Source: Hoylesella shahii DSM 15611 = JCM 12083
Lineage (GTDB): Bacteria; Bacteroidota; Bacteroidia; Bacteroidales; Bacteroidaceae
Assembly (NCBI RefSeq): GCF_000613445.1
Contig: NZ_BAIZ01000004.1
Location: 53,080-117,079 of the forward strand
Reading direction: 5' to 3'
DNA: 64,000 nt
Shown here: one piece after another, positions 7,913 to 16,793 of the stretch
Layout of the letters: the number at the start of each line of letters is the position of its first letter
Position numbering within the stretch: the first letter of the stretch is position 1
Program-made: the position numbers and the translations under genes
The notes under the pieces: model-generated
The model's input: only the letters and a program-made list of their open reading frames with translations
The model's database searches: none
Told to the model about the DNA's origin: nothing

Positions 7913-9289
7913 ATGGAAATATTTCTTATCAAGCTGTTGCAGTTCATGCTGGCCATATCTATTTTGGTTCTTTTGCACGAAGGTGGACACTTCTTCTTCG
8001 CACGACTTTTTGGCGTAAGGGTTGAAAAGTTTTATCTTTTCTTCGACCCTTGGTTCCATCTCTTCGAATTTAAGTCTAAGAAAAGTGGCACTGCCTATGG
8101 CATGGGATGGCTTCCTTTTGGCGGATATTGCAAAATTTCGGGCATGATTGACGAGTCGTTCGATACCGAACAGATGGCACAACCTGTGCAGCCATGGGAG
8201 TTTAGAGCCAAACCGGCCTGGCAAAGACTGCTCATCATGCTGGGCGGTGTGCTTGTTAACTTCTTCCTGGCCTTGTTTATCTATTCGATGGTGCTTTTCC
8301 ATTGGGGAGACACTTACGTGAAAGTGAAAGACATGACGGGCGGAATGAAGTTTAACACCGAGGCTAAAGCGCTGGGCTTTGAAGATGGCGACATACTATT
8401 GGGTACCGAAAAAGGCGAATTTAAAACCTTTGATGCCGACATGTTCCGCGACCTTGCCACGGCTCAACGTGTTGACTTGATGCGCCAAGGCAAAAAAATG
8501 AGTCTAGCATTGCCTGGAAATCTCGACCTCTTGAGCATGTTTAAGTCGTCGCCTCCCTTTGCTATGATATTGATTCCCAATGTTATCGACAGTGTTATGC
8601 CCAACACTCCTGCGGCTAAAGCGGGTCTGCAAGCTGGCGATAAGATTGTGGCCTTTGCAGGAAAACCCATCGCTTCGCAAAACGATTTCAACTACGAGAA
8701 GGCTAGAATGGGCGACATCCTCGCTGCTGCTACCACTAAGGCCGACAGCGCTAAGGTGCTTAACACCTCAATTAGCTTTGTTCATCAAGGCGACTCTGTA
8801 GTCAACACTGCGCAAGTGCAGCTAGCTGCCGACCTTACTATGGGCATGGCTTTCAACAATCCTCTGCCTAACTATAAGCAAACGCATGTGGAATATGGTT
8901 TCTTCGAAAGCTTCCCCGCTGGCGCTGCCTATGGCATGAAGGTGCTCAAGGGCTATGTTGGTGATATGAAATACTTGTTCTCGGCCGATGGCGCTAAGTC
9001 GTTAGGAGGCTTTGGTGCTATTGGTAGCCTCTTCCCCGCCACATGGGATTGGCATATGTTCTGGCTAATGACGGCTTTCCTAAGCATCGTGCTCGCCTTT
9101 ATGAACATCCTCCCCATCCCTGTTCTCGATGGTGGACATGTGCTTTTCTTGCTCTACGAGATGATTACAAGGCGCACACCCAGCGAAAAGTTCATGGTAC
9201 GTGCCGAATATATCGGTCTTGCCTTGCTCATTGGTCTGATGGTTTTGGCCAACCTTAACGACGTGTTAAGGGCCATTGGCTACCTATAA
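7913..9289 (+). CDS. rseP: RseP-type site-2 intramembrane zinc metalloprotease
   Basis: RseP cuts membrane-embedded anti-sigma factors and signal peptide remnants. The zinc motif HEGGH is at residues 22-26 inside the first membrane segment, and the second catalytic motif PVLDGGH lies in the C-terminal membrane region. Between them is at least one PDZ domain (SVMPNTPAAKAGLQAGDKI). The protein (458 residues) has a normal length, with four predicted membrane segments. It ends the DUF4290-murA-rimM-dxr-rseP run. No anti-sigma substrate is visible nearby. Confidence 0.95.
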   Translation: MEIFLIKLLQFMLAISILVLLHEGGHFFFARLFGVRVEKFYLFFDPWFHLFEFKSKKSGTAYGMGWLPFGGYCKISGMIDESFDTEQMAQPVQPWEFRAKPAWQRLLIMLGGVLVNFFLALFIYSMVLFHWGDTYVKVKDMTGGMKFNTEAKALGFEDGDILLGTEKGEFKTFDADMFRDLATAQRVDLMRQGKKMSLALPGNLDLLSMFKSSPPFAMILIPNVIDSVMPNTPAAKAGLQAGDKIVAFAGKPIASQNDFNYEKARMGDILAAATTKADSAKVLNTSISFVHQGDSVVNTAQVQLAADLTMGMAFNNPLPNYKQTHVEYGFFESFPAGAAYGMKVLKGYVGDMKYLFSADGAKSLGGFGAIGSLFPATWDWHMFWLMTAFLSIVLAFMNILPIPVLDGGHVLFLLYEMITRRTPSEKFMVRAEYIGLALLIGLMVLANLNDVLRAIGYL

Positions 9290-9362
9290 GGCTCTTTAAT
9301 GGCAGACTGGTTTTGAGTCCTCTTGCGCAAAACCTTCTCTGCTTTTCCCTAGTTATACAATC

Positions 9363-9432
9363 AACTAAGGCGCTTCGCTTAGTCAACTAGCCCTTGCGGC
9401 TCTTTTGTTGACTAATCGTTGCGCTTTTTTTT
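9363..9432 (+). terminator. Possible terminator after rseP
   Basis: TTAGTCAAC (9379-9387) pairs with GTTGACTAA (9407-9415), and a T9 run begins at 9424. A competing hairpin ACTAAGG/CTTAGT overlaps the left arm. The distance between stem and T run is larger than ideal. Confidence 0.5.
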
Positions 9433-9571
9433 GTTCCCCTACATCAACGTTCCGCTATGTTTTATTTTGCAATTAGCCCAATGCCTCAGAGCTAGATTTT
9501 GCTTGGCGGTATGCCATCTCGTGGTACTCATGTGGTTGTAAATTAGGTGTTACATCTCCTAGTGATAGAAA

Positions 9572-10208
9572 ATGTAAAGTTTTATGCTCGAAATTTAACA
9601 CAAAAAGAGCCTTCGAAATTCACCAACTGCCCATGCTGTTCCAAATTTTCAATTCTTGGGAGGGTTTGTTTGGCTGCATAAGGGGGTTGGCTTGTGAACG
9701 CTGCAAAATGAATTTTTATTTCAAAAAACCGTCATTTGCACTATTTTAGAGGCGTTTTGTTATAAAATAGCGTGCGTTTAGCACCAAAACGCGTGCCATT
9801 TTGGTGCTAAACGCAAGGTAAAGTGGTGCTAAACGCAAGGTAAAATGGTGCTAAACGCTGTGCGAAAGGCTGCTAAATGCATGGCGAAAGGCATAAACAT
9901 CCACAGCAATTGTATAAACAAAACCTTTTAGAACCATGAGACACAGTACTAGAAGGGGCAAAAATAGCTTTAAAAAGTAGGTTTTTGACTAGAAAAAGCA
10001 GATAATGAGGGGATGAGAAACTGCAGGTGGTGCACTAAATAGAAAGGCTAAATGGTGCAAAATGCAGATATGGGCCTCAAAAAGCGTGTAAGAACTAAAG
10101 CCGATAACCCTAAAATAGTGGCTAAAAACATGTTTATAGGCCTTAGTTTTTTCTAGAAAGAGCGAAAAACAAAACGTCTTTTGTAAAATTTTCGAACCGC
10201 ATTTAACA
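9572..10208 (-). repeat. Intergenic 0.63-kb element, copy A
   Basis: This non-coding element is bounded by degenerate direct repeats of the form TGTTAA-N13/16-TTTTACA, read on the minus strand: one at 10182-10208 and one at 9572-9600. A TTCTAGAAA box lies about 45 bases inside the first repeat. The 20-mer GGCTAAATGGTGCAAAATGC at 10046-10065 is the exact reverse complement of a block in copy C, and both start 143 bases from the first repeat. A 22-base-period array sits at 9803-9890. No believable open reading frame is present. With the flanks 9433-9571 and 10209-10320 it fills the gap between rseP and lolD. Confidence 0.75.
9771..9890 (+). repeat. 22-base-period array in element A
   Basis: Four units begin at 9803, 9825, 9847 and 9869, exactly 22 bases apart. 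The core is GGTGCTAAACGCAAGG, which contains the short dyad TGC-N5-GCA. An inverted copy of the core lies just before them at 9771-9785. Confidence 0.85.
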
Positions 10209-10320
10209 AAAAAGTGAGGCAAGACACATCACGTCTTTGCCCCACTCTATTTTAGGATGTTATAAAACAATGGCCATCTAGACGCTTATACAAAGCCCCA
10301 GCTCTAGCACGGCCCCACAT

Positions 10321-11031
10321 TTATTCGGCCACATCTTGGCTAGGTAGTACGGTTTGCGTTAGATTATCGGCAGCCGAATCGTGTTCCACCAAACCATCGC
10401 GCAGGTGAATGGTGCGATCGGTGAGCTTAGCCAGTTCCTCATCGTGGGTAACAATCACAAAAGTTTGTCCAAACTTATCGCGCAGATCGAAGAACAACTG
10501 GTGAAGTTCGGCTTTGTTTTTAGAGTCAAGACTGCCCGAAGGTTCGTCGGCCAGCACCACAGCCGGCTCGTTCATCAAAGCACGAGCCACGGCCACTCGT
10601 TGTTTTTCGCCCCCCGAAAGTTCAGCAGGCTTATGGTTAGCGCGATCGGCTAAGCCCAGAAAATCGAGCAATTCGTTAGCTCTTTGCATGGCTTCGCTTT
10701 TCTTTTTGCCAGCGATGTAGGCTGGTATCATTACATTTTCGAGAGCAGTAAACTCAGGCAGCAGCTGGTGAAACTGGAAGATAAAGCCCAAGTGTTGGTT
10801 ACGAAAATCGCTCAATTTCTTGCTAGAGAGCGAGCCAACCTCAATGCCATCCACCACCACTTCGCCGCCGTCGGGACGGTCTAGCGTACCAATAATTTGC
10901 AGCAACGTGGTTTTTCCGGCGCCACTTGGGCCAACAATGCTCACCACTTCGCCTTTGTTGATTTGCAAGTCGATGCCTTTAAGCACCTGCAACGAGCCGA
11001 AGCTCTTGGTTATAGATTTTATTGTTATCAT
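10321..11031 (-). CDS. lolD: LolD-like ABC transporter ATP-binding protein
   Basis: The protein (236 residues) is a complete ABC ATPase: Walker [10 protein letters not shown] near residue 34, Q-loop [10 protein letters not shown], signature [14 protein letters not shown], Walker [13 protein letters not shown] and switch His in VTHDEE. The sequence class is MacB/LolD, which drives LolCE-type permeases that release lipoproteins to the outer membrane or FtsX/MacB-type mechanotransmission. No matching permease is next to it, so it is an orphan subunit here and the substrate is inferred only from the family. Some residues after the core ([12 protein letters not shown]) are an unconserved tail. Confidence 0.85.
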   Translation of the reverse strand: MITIKSITKSFGSLQVLKGIDLQINKGEVVSIVGPSGAGKTTLLQIIGTLDRPDGGEVVVDGIEVGSLSSKKLSDFRNQHLGFIFQFHQLLPEFTALENVMIPAYIAGKKKSEAMQRANELLDFLGLADRANHKPAELSGGEKQRVAVARALMNEPAVVLADEPSGSLDSKNKAELHQLFFDLRDKFGQTFVIVTHDEELAKLTDRTIHLRDGLVEHDSAADNLTQTVLPSQDVAE

Positions 11032-11039
11032 AATGAATT

Positions 11040-11342
11040 ATATTTTTTAGTCGTGAAGTCGTAAGGTAGTAAAGTAGTAAGTGCAAATGCTTATGAGGCA
11101 GAGTGGCAAATACTCTTGTTAATTCGTTAACTTGTAACCGCGCCAACTAATCCCATAAAGATATTGGCTAAATTCCTCAAATAACTCCATATTGCTTTAC
11201 CACTTCCTCCTCATTGCTTAGTACTTACTTCTTTCTCCTCCTCACTTACTTCTTACTCCTTGTTCCCTTACTACTTACTCCTTTCTCCTCCTCACTTACT
11301 ACTTACTCCTTTCTCCTTACTACTTCTACTTTACAACTCAGA
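11040..11342. repeat. Low-complexity TTACTACTTACTCC tract
   Basis: The gap between the antiporter and lolD starts with GTAAGGTAGTAAAGTAGTAAG (11060-11080) and holds from about 11190 to 11330 a pyrimidine-rich tract of TTACTACTTACTCCTTTCTC-like units. The motif GTAAGGTAGTAA is the reverse complement of the decamer repeat at the right end of the window. No gene or clear terminator was seen. Confidence 0.6.
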
Positions 11343-13457
11343 CTACTTCTTCAACTTCTTCATCCACTTACCAACATCCTCGTAAGCACTCGTTCCTTCG
11401 GTATGTTGCGGTTCGGCAAAAGTAAGTTCTTCGCTACCATCGCCATATTGGTCGGGGAACACAATCATCAGATTGGTTCCAGAGAAGAATTTAGTAATCT
11501 CGTCAGGCAGTTGGTCGAGCGCAGTTTTATAGCTCACCGTACCCTTACGGGCAGTAATCACCACAAAAAGATGGTCGGGGGCGATGGTAGAAGCCAGCGA
11601 TGGCAATTCGTTCCAGTGTCCCATCAGCGCATATTCGGCCCTCATGCCCGCGTGTCGGTTACGCACAAACTCATTAACGAGTGCCAAGGTGTCTTGTCTG
11701 CCATGGAACACGATGCGACATTCCAAGTTAAGCGCCACGCGAGCCAAACGTTCTAGCCAGCGATAGAAACCCGGTTCGTATTGCGCTCTCGAGGGTATAG
11801 CCACTTGAATGCGGCGAATGGTGTTGAGCGGTTGATTTAATCGGGCCATGATAATCTGCCTATTCAATCCGTTGAACAAGCTTTGGTGAAACTGTCCCCA
11901 AAACTTCGGCGACACATCTTTATGCGTATGCAATCCGATAAGAATTTCCGAAGCATGAAATTCGTTAAAGGCGTGCTTAATGCCATTAGCGATATTGGCT
12001 GCAATTCGCACCTGCGTTTGCGTAAGCACATCGGTAGCAGCCGCATATTTAGACACCTGGTCGAGCAGTCGTTGTCCCTTTTCTTGGTTTGCGCGCATGT
12101 TTTCGTCGTCGTACACCAAGTTAAGCGCAATGATACCGCGGTTAAGTTTTGGGTTACGCATCATGATAGCCAGTGCCACGAGGCTATTGGCATACTCGGG
12201 ATATTTCACAGGCACCAGGATACTTTCATCGTCTTTATCCAACATTTCGCTCCCAGGGATATTCTTTTCGCTAAGAATAAAGGTTTTAGCAGCCCCTTCT
12301 GTAATCACCGACGAGATGATACAAGTTATCAAAATCATGATAACCACAGCATTAAGAATATCGTCGGTGATGAGATATCGCCCTGGCGCCACCTGCAACT
12401 GCATACCAACCATCACGATAGCGATGGCCCCGGCAGCGTGAGCAGAGGTAAGCCCAAACATCATTTGCCCTGATGGGGTGGGCATTTTAAAGCGCCAGCT
12501 TGCCAGATAGGCCGCAATGGCCTTACCCAAAGTGCCCACAAGCGTTATGCCCAGCACCACCCAAACAATACCTTTCCCTTGAAACAGTAAACGAAGATTG
12601 ATGAGCATGCCCACACCAATCAGGAAATAAGGGATGAAGATGGCGTTGCCGATAAACTCGATGCGATTCATCAGGGGCGAGAGACGGGGCACATAGCGGT
12701 TGAGAATAAGACCAGCAAGGAAGGCGCCAAAGATGCCTTCGAGTCCGATGCTTGACGAAACCGACGCGCTAAGAAACAATATCGCCATCACAAAGATGAA
12801 CTGCATCACGGCATCGCTATATCGGCGTAAGAACCAGCGTGTGAGTCGTGGCACAAAAAAAGCCATCCCCCCGCAAAAACCAACCACCTTAAGCACAAAC
12901 CAAAGCCAGAACAACGAGCCTCCGTCTTCGTTATGAGCAGCCACAATCATGGCCAACACCACCAAAGAGAGAAACAAGGCAATCATTGTAGACCCCACGC
13001 TGAGCGACACAGCGGGGTTGCGTTGCAAGCCGTAGCGACCAACAATGGGGTAAGCGATGAGCGTGTTAGAGGCCATGAGCGTGGCTAAGAGAAGCGAAGC
13101 GGCCGTGGTATAGTTGAGAAACGTTGTACCCAGCAGATAAATCAGCACAAAAGGCACGGCAAAGGTGGTGAGACCAAATATCATAAAACGATATTTGTTG
13201 CGTTTAAGAGCACCGCTGTCCATCTCTAGAGCAGCGAGGAACATGATGTAATAAAGTCCAACACGCCCGAAGAGTTCGAACGAGTCGTCGCGTTTGAGGA
13301 TGTTAAAACCGTATTCGCCCACGGCCACGCCCGCCAACACCATACCAATGATGTGGGGGATACGCAGTTTGCCCATCACAATAGGGGCAAAGAGGATGAT
13401 GAGCATCACGATGAAGAAAATCAACGTGGGGTCGGTAATGGGGAATGCAGAGAACAT
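11343..13457 (-). CDS. CPA2-family cation/proton antiporter with a cytoplasmic C-terminal domain
   Basis: The protein has 704 residues. The first 400 form about 12 membrane segments of the Na+/H+ exchanger (KefB/CPA2) fold, starting LIFFIVMLIILFAPIVMGKLRIPHIIG, with conserved acidic and Gly-rich transport segments (GLEGIFGAFLAGLIL). The last 300 residues are soluble and look like two tandem USP-like domains (ILVPVKYPEYANSLVALA) rather than a TrkA-N domain. It probably exchanges Na+ or K+ for protons at the inner membrane; the ion cannot be told from sequence. It is divergent from asd. Confidence 0.88.
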   Translation of the reverse strand: MFSAFPITDPTLIFFIVMLIILFAPIVMGKLRIPHIIGMVLAGVAVGEYGFNILKRDDSFELFGRVGLYYIMFLAALEMDSGALKRNKYRFMIFGLTTFAVPFVLIYLLGTTFLNYTTAASLLLATLMASNTLIAYPIVGRYGLQRNPAVSLSVGSTMIALFLSLVVLAMIVAAHNEDGGSLFWLWFVLKVVGFCGGMAFFVPRLTRWFLRRYSDAVMQFIFVMAILFLSASVSSSIGLEGIFGAFLAGLILNRYVPRLSPLMNRIEFIGNAIFIPYFLIGVGMLINLRLLFQGKGIVWVVLGITLVGTLGKAIAAYLASWRFKMPTPSGQMMFGLTSAHAAGAIAIVMVGMQLQVAPGRYLITDDILNAVVIMILITCIISSVITEGAAKTFILSEKNIPGSEMLDKDDESILVPVKYPEYANSLVALAIMMRNPKLNRGIIALNLVYDDENMRANQEKGQRLLDQVSKYAAATDVLTQTQVRIAANIANGIKHAFNEFHASEILIGLHTHKDVSPKFWGQFHQSLFNGLNRQIIMARLNQPLNTIRRIQVAIPSRAQYEPGFYRWLERLARVALNLECRIVFHGRQDTLALVNEFVRNRHAGMRAEYALMGHWNELPSLASTIAPDHLFVVITARKGTVSYKTALDQLPDEITKFFSGTNLMIVFPDQYGDGSEELTFAEPQHTEGTSAYEDVGKWMKKLKK

Positions 13458-13645
13458 TGTTGGTTTGCTTATGACGGTTTAGAGGTGATTAATTGGCATT
13501 TTTAGTTCGAAATACTAGTTTTAGCATATCATCTAGGCCGATTTTAGACAGCCTGCGCAATGCGTTGGCAGAGGCATTAATTGTCTTTATCACTGCAAAG
13601 TTGCAAAAAATATATCAAAAAGACGTGTATAAACGTGGAAAGTTG

Positions 13646-13653
13646 TACATTTG
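13646..13653 (+). promoter_or_regulatory. -7 box upstream of asd
   Basis: TACATTTG matches the TAnnTTTG -7 consensus and lies 37 bases before the asd start. No clear TTTG -33 element is visible. Confidence 0.5.
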
Positions 13654-13689
13654 CAATGCAATATATCATTATTATTAAAGAAGAAGTAA

Positions 13690-14709
13690 ATGAAAGTAGC
13701 AATTGTAGGCGTTAGTGGCGCGGTGGGCCAAGAGTTCTTACGCATCTTATCGGAGCGTGCATTTCCCATTGATGAACTAGTGCTTTTTGGGTCGGAACGT
13801 AGTGCTGGCCAAACCTACATGTTTAATGGAAAGGAACATGTTGTGAAGCTTTTGCAGCATAACGACGACTTCCAGGATGTGGATATCGCCTTCGTTTCGG
13901 CCGGTGGAGGTACATCGAAGGAGTTTGCAGATACCATAACCAAGCATGGCGCGGTGATGATTGACAATTCAAGTGCATTCCGTATGGATGCCGAAGTGCC
14001 ATTGGTGGTACCCGAATGCAATGCAGCCGATGCGCTTAATCGCCCTCGTGGTATCGTGGCTAACCCCAACTGCACCACGATTATGATGGTGGTGGTGTTG
14101 CAACCACTAGAACAGCTGTCGCACATAAAGCGCATTCGCGTGTCGAGTTATCAAAGCGCAAGTGGCGCCGGAGCGGCTGCCATGGCCGAACTGCAAACAC
14201 AATACGGCCAATTGCTCAACGGCGAAGAACCCACGGTGAGCAGATTCCCGCACCAATTGGCGTATAACGTTATTCCTCAAGTGGATGTTTTCACCGATAA
14301 CGGCTACACTAAGGAAGAGATGAAGATGTTTCATGAGACGCAGAAGATTATGCACACCGATGCCAAATGCTCGGCCACATGCGTGCGAGTTAGCTCACTA
14401 AGGTCGCACTCGGAAAGTGTTTGGATTGAAACAGAACACCCAATAACGGTGGAAGAGGCTAGAAAGGCCATTGCTGCTGCCCCTGGCTGCACATTGAAAG
14501 ACGACCCCTCGCAGTGCATTTACCCCATGCCGCTAGATACTGGTGGTAAAGACGACATTTTTGTTGGCCGTATTAGAAAAGATTTGGCCGATGAAAACGG
14601 ACTGACCTTGTGGCTTAGTGGCGACCAAATTCGCAAGGGTGCTGCACTCAATGCGGTGCAAATTGCCGAATATCTGCTGAAACACGACGAACGTCTGAGT
14701 AAAAAATAA
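13690..14709 (+). CDS. asd: Aspartate-semialdehyde dehydrogenase
   Basis: Asd reduces aspartyl phosphate to the semialdehyde that feeds lysine/diaminopimelate, threonine and methionine synthesis. The protein (339 residues) has the NADP-binding [14 protein letters not shown] at 7-20, the catalytic Cys128 in NPNCTT, the [13 protein letters not shown] loop, and the substrate-binding region near the C-terminus. It stands alone, with its own -7 box and a strong terminator at 14768-14816. Confidence 0.97.
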   Translation: MKVAIVGVSGAVGQEFLRILSERAFPIDELVLFGSERSAGQTYMFNGKEHVVKLLQHNDDFQDVDIAFVSAGGGTSKEFADTITKHGAVMIDNSSAFRMDAEVPLVVPECNAADALNRPRGIVANPNCTTIMMVVVLQPLEQLSHIKRIRVSSYQSASGAGAAAMAELQTQYGQLLNGEEPTVSRFPHQLAYNVIPQVDVFTDNGYTKEEMKMFHETQKIMHTDAKCSATCVRVSSLRSHSESVWIETEHPITVEEARKAIAAAPGCTLKDDPSQCIYPMPLDTGGKDDIFVGRIRKDLADENGLTLWLSGDQIRKGAALNAVQIAEYLLKHDERLSKK

Positions 14710-14767
14710 ACGCCCTTACAGCCGCCCTCTGGGCTTTGCTGAAGTGAAAAAGCATACAAAGAAAAAC

Positions 14768-14816
14768 AAACCGCTTGGCCATTTCCCATTATGGGGTGTG
14801 TGGCCAAGCGGTTTTT
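14768..14816 (+). terminator. Terminator of asd
   Basis: AACCGCTTGGCCA (14769-14781) pairs with TGGCCAAGCGGTT (14801-14813), followed by a T run. Confidence 0.9.
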
Positions 14817-14980
14817 AATTGGCTTATGCAATAATTGTTTGAGGGATTTCCCACCCACATCAATCACCACTATATATAATAAGGAGTGGATCAAAGTGTG
14901 TAAGAACTCCCTCAAAATGATGTTAGGCCGAAGCCTTCTAGTGTTGATGCCTAGCTTTGCGTTGCTAGGTTGATGGCGTT

Positions 14981-15943
14981 TTATTCGTTAGCGCTAGCAT
15001 TTTGAGCGTTGGCGTTGGCAGCACTAACAGCCTTTGCCAGTTCTTCGGCACGTTTTTTATTACGTTTCACCTTGAACTTGTCAAATCCGTTGCCATAAAC
15101 ACCACTCACAGCCGTTTGTGTTACAAAGGCGTTGGGGTCTATTTCGTCAATTAAGCTGTACACTTGCGAAGCCTCACGTTGTTTGGCTACCAATATCACC
15201 AACTTGAGATTGTTACCCGAATAATAGCCTTTAGCGTCTATCATTGTGCATCCGCGGAAGGGTGGCGTACTGGTGATGCGTTGACAAATCTCGTCGTAAT
15301 GTTCGGAAATGATGAGGAACTGCACCGAGCGTTTGCCCATATTAACCACCTGGTCGAGCACAAACGACACCACGATGAGTCCAACATAGCCATAGATAAC
15401 CTGCTCCCAACTCTTCAAAACCAAGTAGCTAAGGCTTACGATAATCATGTCTACCAACAAGATAACGCGGCCTAGAGAGATGTCACGATACTTATTGATG
15501 ATGGCAGCCACGATATCAGAGCCTCCCGAACTACCATGATAAGAGAGTCCAAAGCCCAAACCAATTCCACAGAAGCACGAACCAATGATGCAAGCCATAA
15601 AAGGTTCGTCTCTTAAGATGGTGGGATTGGGGAACAATTGTCGGAACAACGAGACGCACATGGTCATCATCAGCACGCCATAGATGGTTTTCAAGCAGAA
15701 CTTGAAGCCCAAGACCTTCAGCGCAATAGCAAGAAGTATCAGGTTGAGGCTGAAGTAAGTAATTTGTACGGGCGTGTGTGTTCCCCAGAAAATAATGGAT
15801 GACAAACCTGCTACACCACCAGTGGTGATGTGGTTGGGCAAATAAAAGGCCACCCAACCCAAGCTATAGAAAGCCATTCCGATACCAATCATTACATAAT
15901 CGGTGAGTTCCCGATACAGGGCTTTTTTGTTTACAGCTATCAT
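14981..15943 (-). CDS. YitT family membrane protein (DUF161 plus DUF2179)
   Basis: The protein has 320 residues from the ATG at 15941-15943; the longer frame to 16012 would run into ridA. Five to six membrane segments occupy residues 15-190 with the family's repeated YLPNHITTGGVAGLS and HGSSGGSDIVA motifs. A soluble DUF2179 domain follows (VQFLIISEHYDEICQRI). The tail is rich in Lys, Ala and Asn. The family is widespread and its function is uncertain; transport has been suggested. It sits 50 bases downstream of ridA, on the same strand. Confidence 0.9.
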   Translation of the reverse strand: MIAVNKKALYRELTDYVMIGIGMAFYSLGWVAFYLPNHITTGGVAGLSSIIFWGTHTPVQITYFSLNLILLAIALKVLGFKFCLKTIYGVLMMTMCVSLFRQLFPNPTILRDEPFMACIIGSCFCGIGLGFGLSYHGSSGGSDIVAAIINKYRDISLGRVILLVDMIIVSLSYLVLKSWEQVIYGYVGLIVVSFVLDQVVNMGKRSVQFLIISEHYDEICQRITSTPPFRGCTMIDAKGYYSGNNLKLVILVAKQREASQVYSLIDEIDPNAFVTQTAVSGVYGNGFDKFKVKRNKKRAEELAKAVSAANANAQNASANE

Positions 15944-15993
15944 TTTGCGGTAAATTGTGAAAGATTTAGTTTGCGTGCTTACACCACATGCCT

Positions 15994-16368
15994 TTATTTG
16001 GCAGCGATGCACTCCACTTCTACCAGCGCTCCTTTAGGCAAAGCCTTCACGGCAACAGCCGAACGTGCGGGGAACGGCTGCGAGAAAAACTCGGCATACA
16101 CTTCGTTCATCTCTGCGAAGTTGGCCATATCCGAAAGGAAAACAGTGGTTTTAACCACATTACTCAGGTCTGCACCGGCCGCTTGCAGCACGTTACGCGC
16201 ATTGGTGAGCGATTGACGTGTTTGCTCTTTCACGCCTCCCGGAACAAATTCGCCCGTCGTTACGTCTACTGGAAGTTGTCCCGAGGCGAATACAAAACCG
16301 TTTGCCTCAATGGCTTGACTGTAAGGACCGATGGCTTTCGGTGCTTTTTCTGTGTTAATTGCTTTCAT
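15994..16368 (-). CDS. ridA: RidA family enamine/imine deaminase
   Basis: RidA hydrolyses reactive enamines and imines such as 2-aminoacrylate made by PLP enzymes. The product (124 residues from the second ATG) has the family motifs IGPYSQAI near residue 14, FASGQLPVD, the Arg in FPARSAVAV that binds the substrate carboxylate, and the C-terminal VEVECIA. The first ATG at 16386 adds only six residues. A TATATTTG box on the minus strand at 16398-16405 fits a promoter. Confidence 0.95.
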   Translation of the reverse strand: MKAINTEKAPKAIGPYSQAIEANGFVFASGQLPVDVTTGEFVPGGVKEQTRQSLTNARNVLQAAGADLSNVVKTTVFLSDMANFAEMNEVYAEFFSQPFPARSAVAVKALPKGALVEVECIAAK

Positions 16369-16405
16369 TTGTATTGGTTGTTTCATTTATTTGCTTGCAA
16401 ATATA

Positions 16406-16793
16406 ATAATAAAACTTGACGTGCGCAAGTTTGAATTACTTTGTATTTTTTTATTCTTAATTCCCTTGTTTTAATGCTGTTTTTTCACTCATTTCGCACG
16501 AAGTACATACGATTGTTATTGGGTGGGAGAAGCAACTGTTGAATATCGGCAAAGAAACACCGCAAAGACACAAGGTTAGCTTATACAAGGGCTTCGAATT
16601 CTACACTACCTGGCACGATAAAACACTGCATATACAACGGGCTTTGCCATTTGCAAACCGTCTATTCACCGTAGAAACACACTTTGGCACGGTGTTTGCA
16701 AATCTCTATTTACATACTCCCCAAAAGGGGAAAGCATACGCCATCATGGCGAAAGACAAGAATTTAACGAAAAATACAGGAGGAATATTATAT
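16406..16793 (+). promoter_or_regulatory. Upstream region of clpC
   Basis: This 388-base gap between divergent ridA and clpC holds no recognisable gene. The clpC frame is open back to 16539, but the extra 85 codons look unlike the family. The real start is marked by AGGAGG at 16778-16783, ten bases before the ATG, an unusually strong Shine-Dalgarno for this phylum. No exact TAnnTTTG box was found. Confidence 0.5.

Noticed and set aside
9989..10222. 77-codon minus-strand frame in element A
   Set aside because: It covers the end repeat of the element and has no counterpart in the other copies.
16539..16793. 85-codon N-terminal extension of ClpC
   Set aside because: The extension does not resemble the family, and AGGAGG marks the ATG at 16794.
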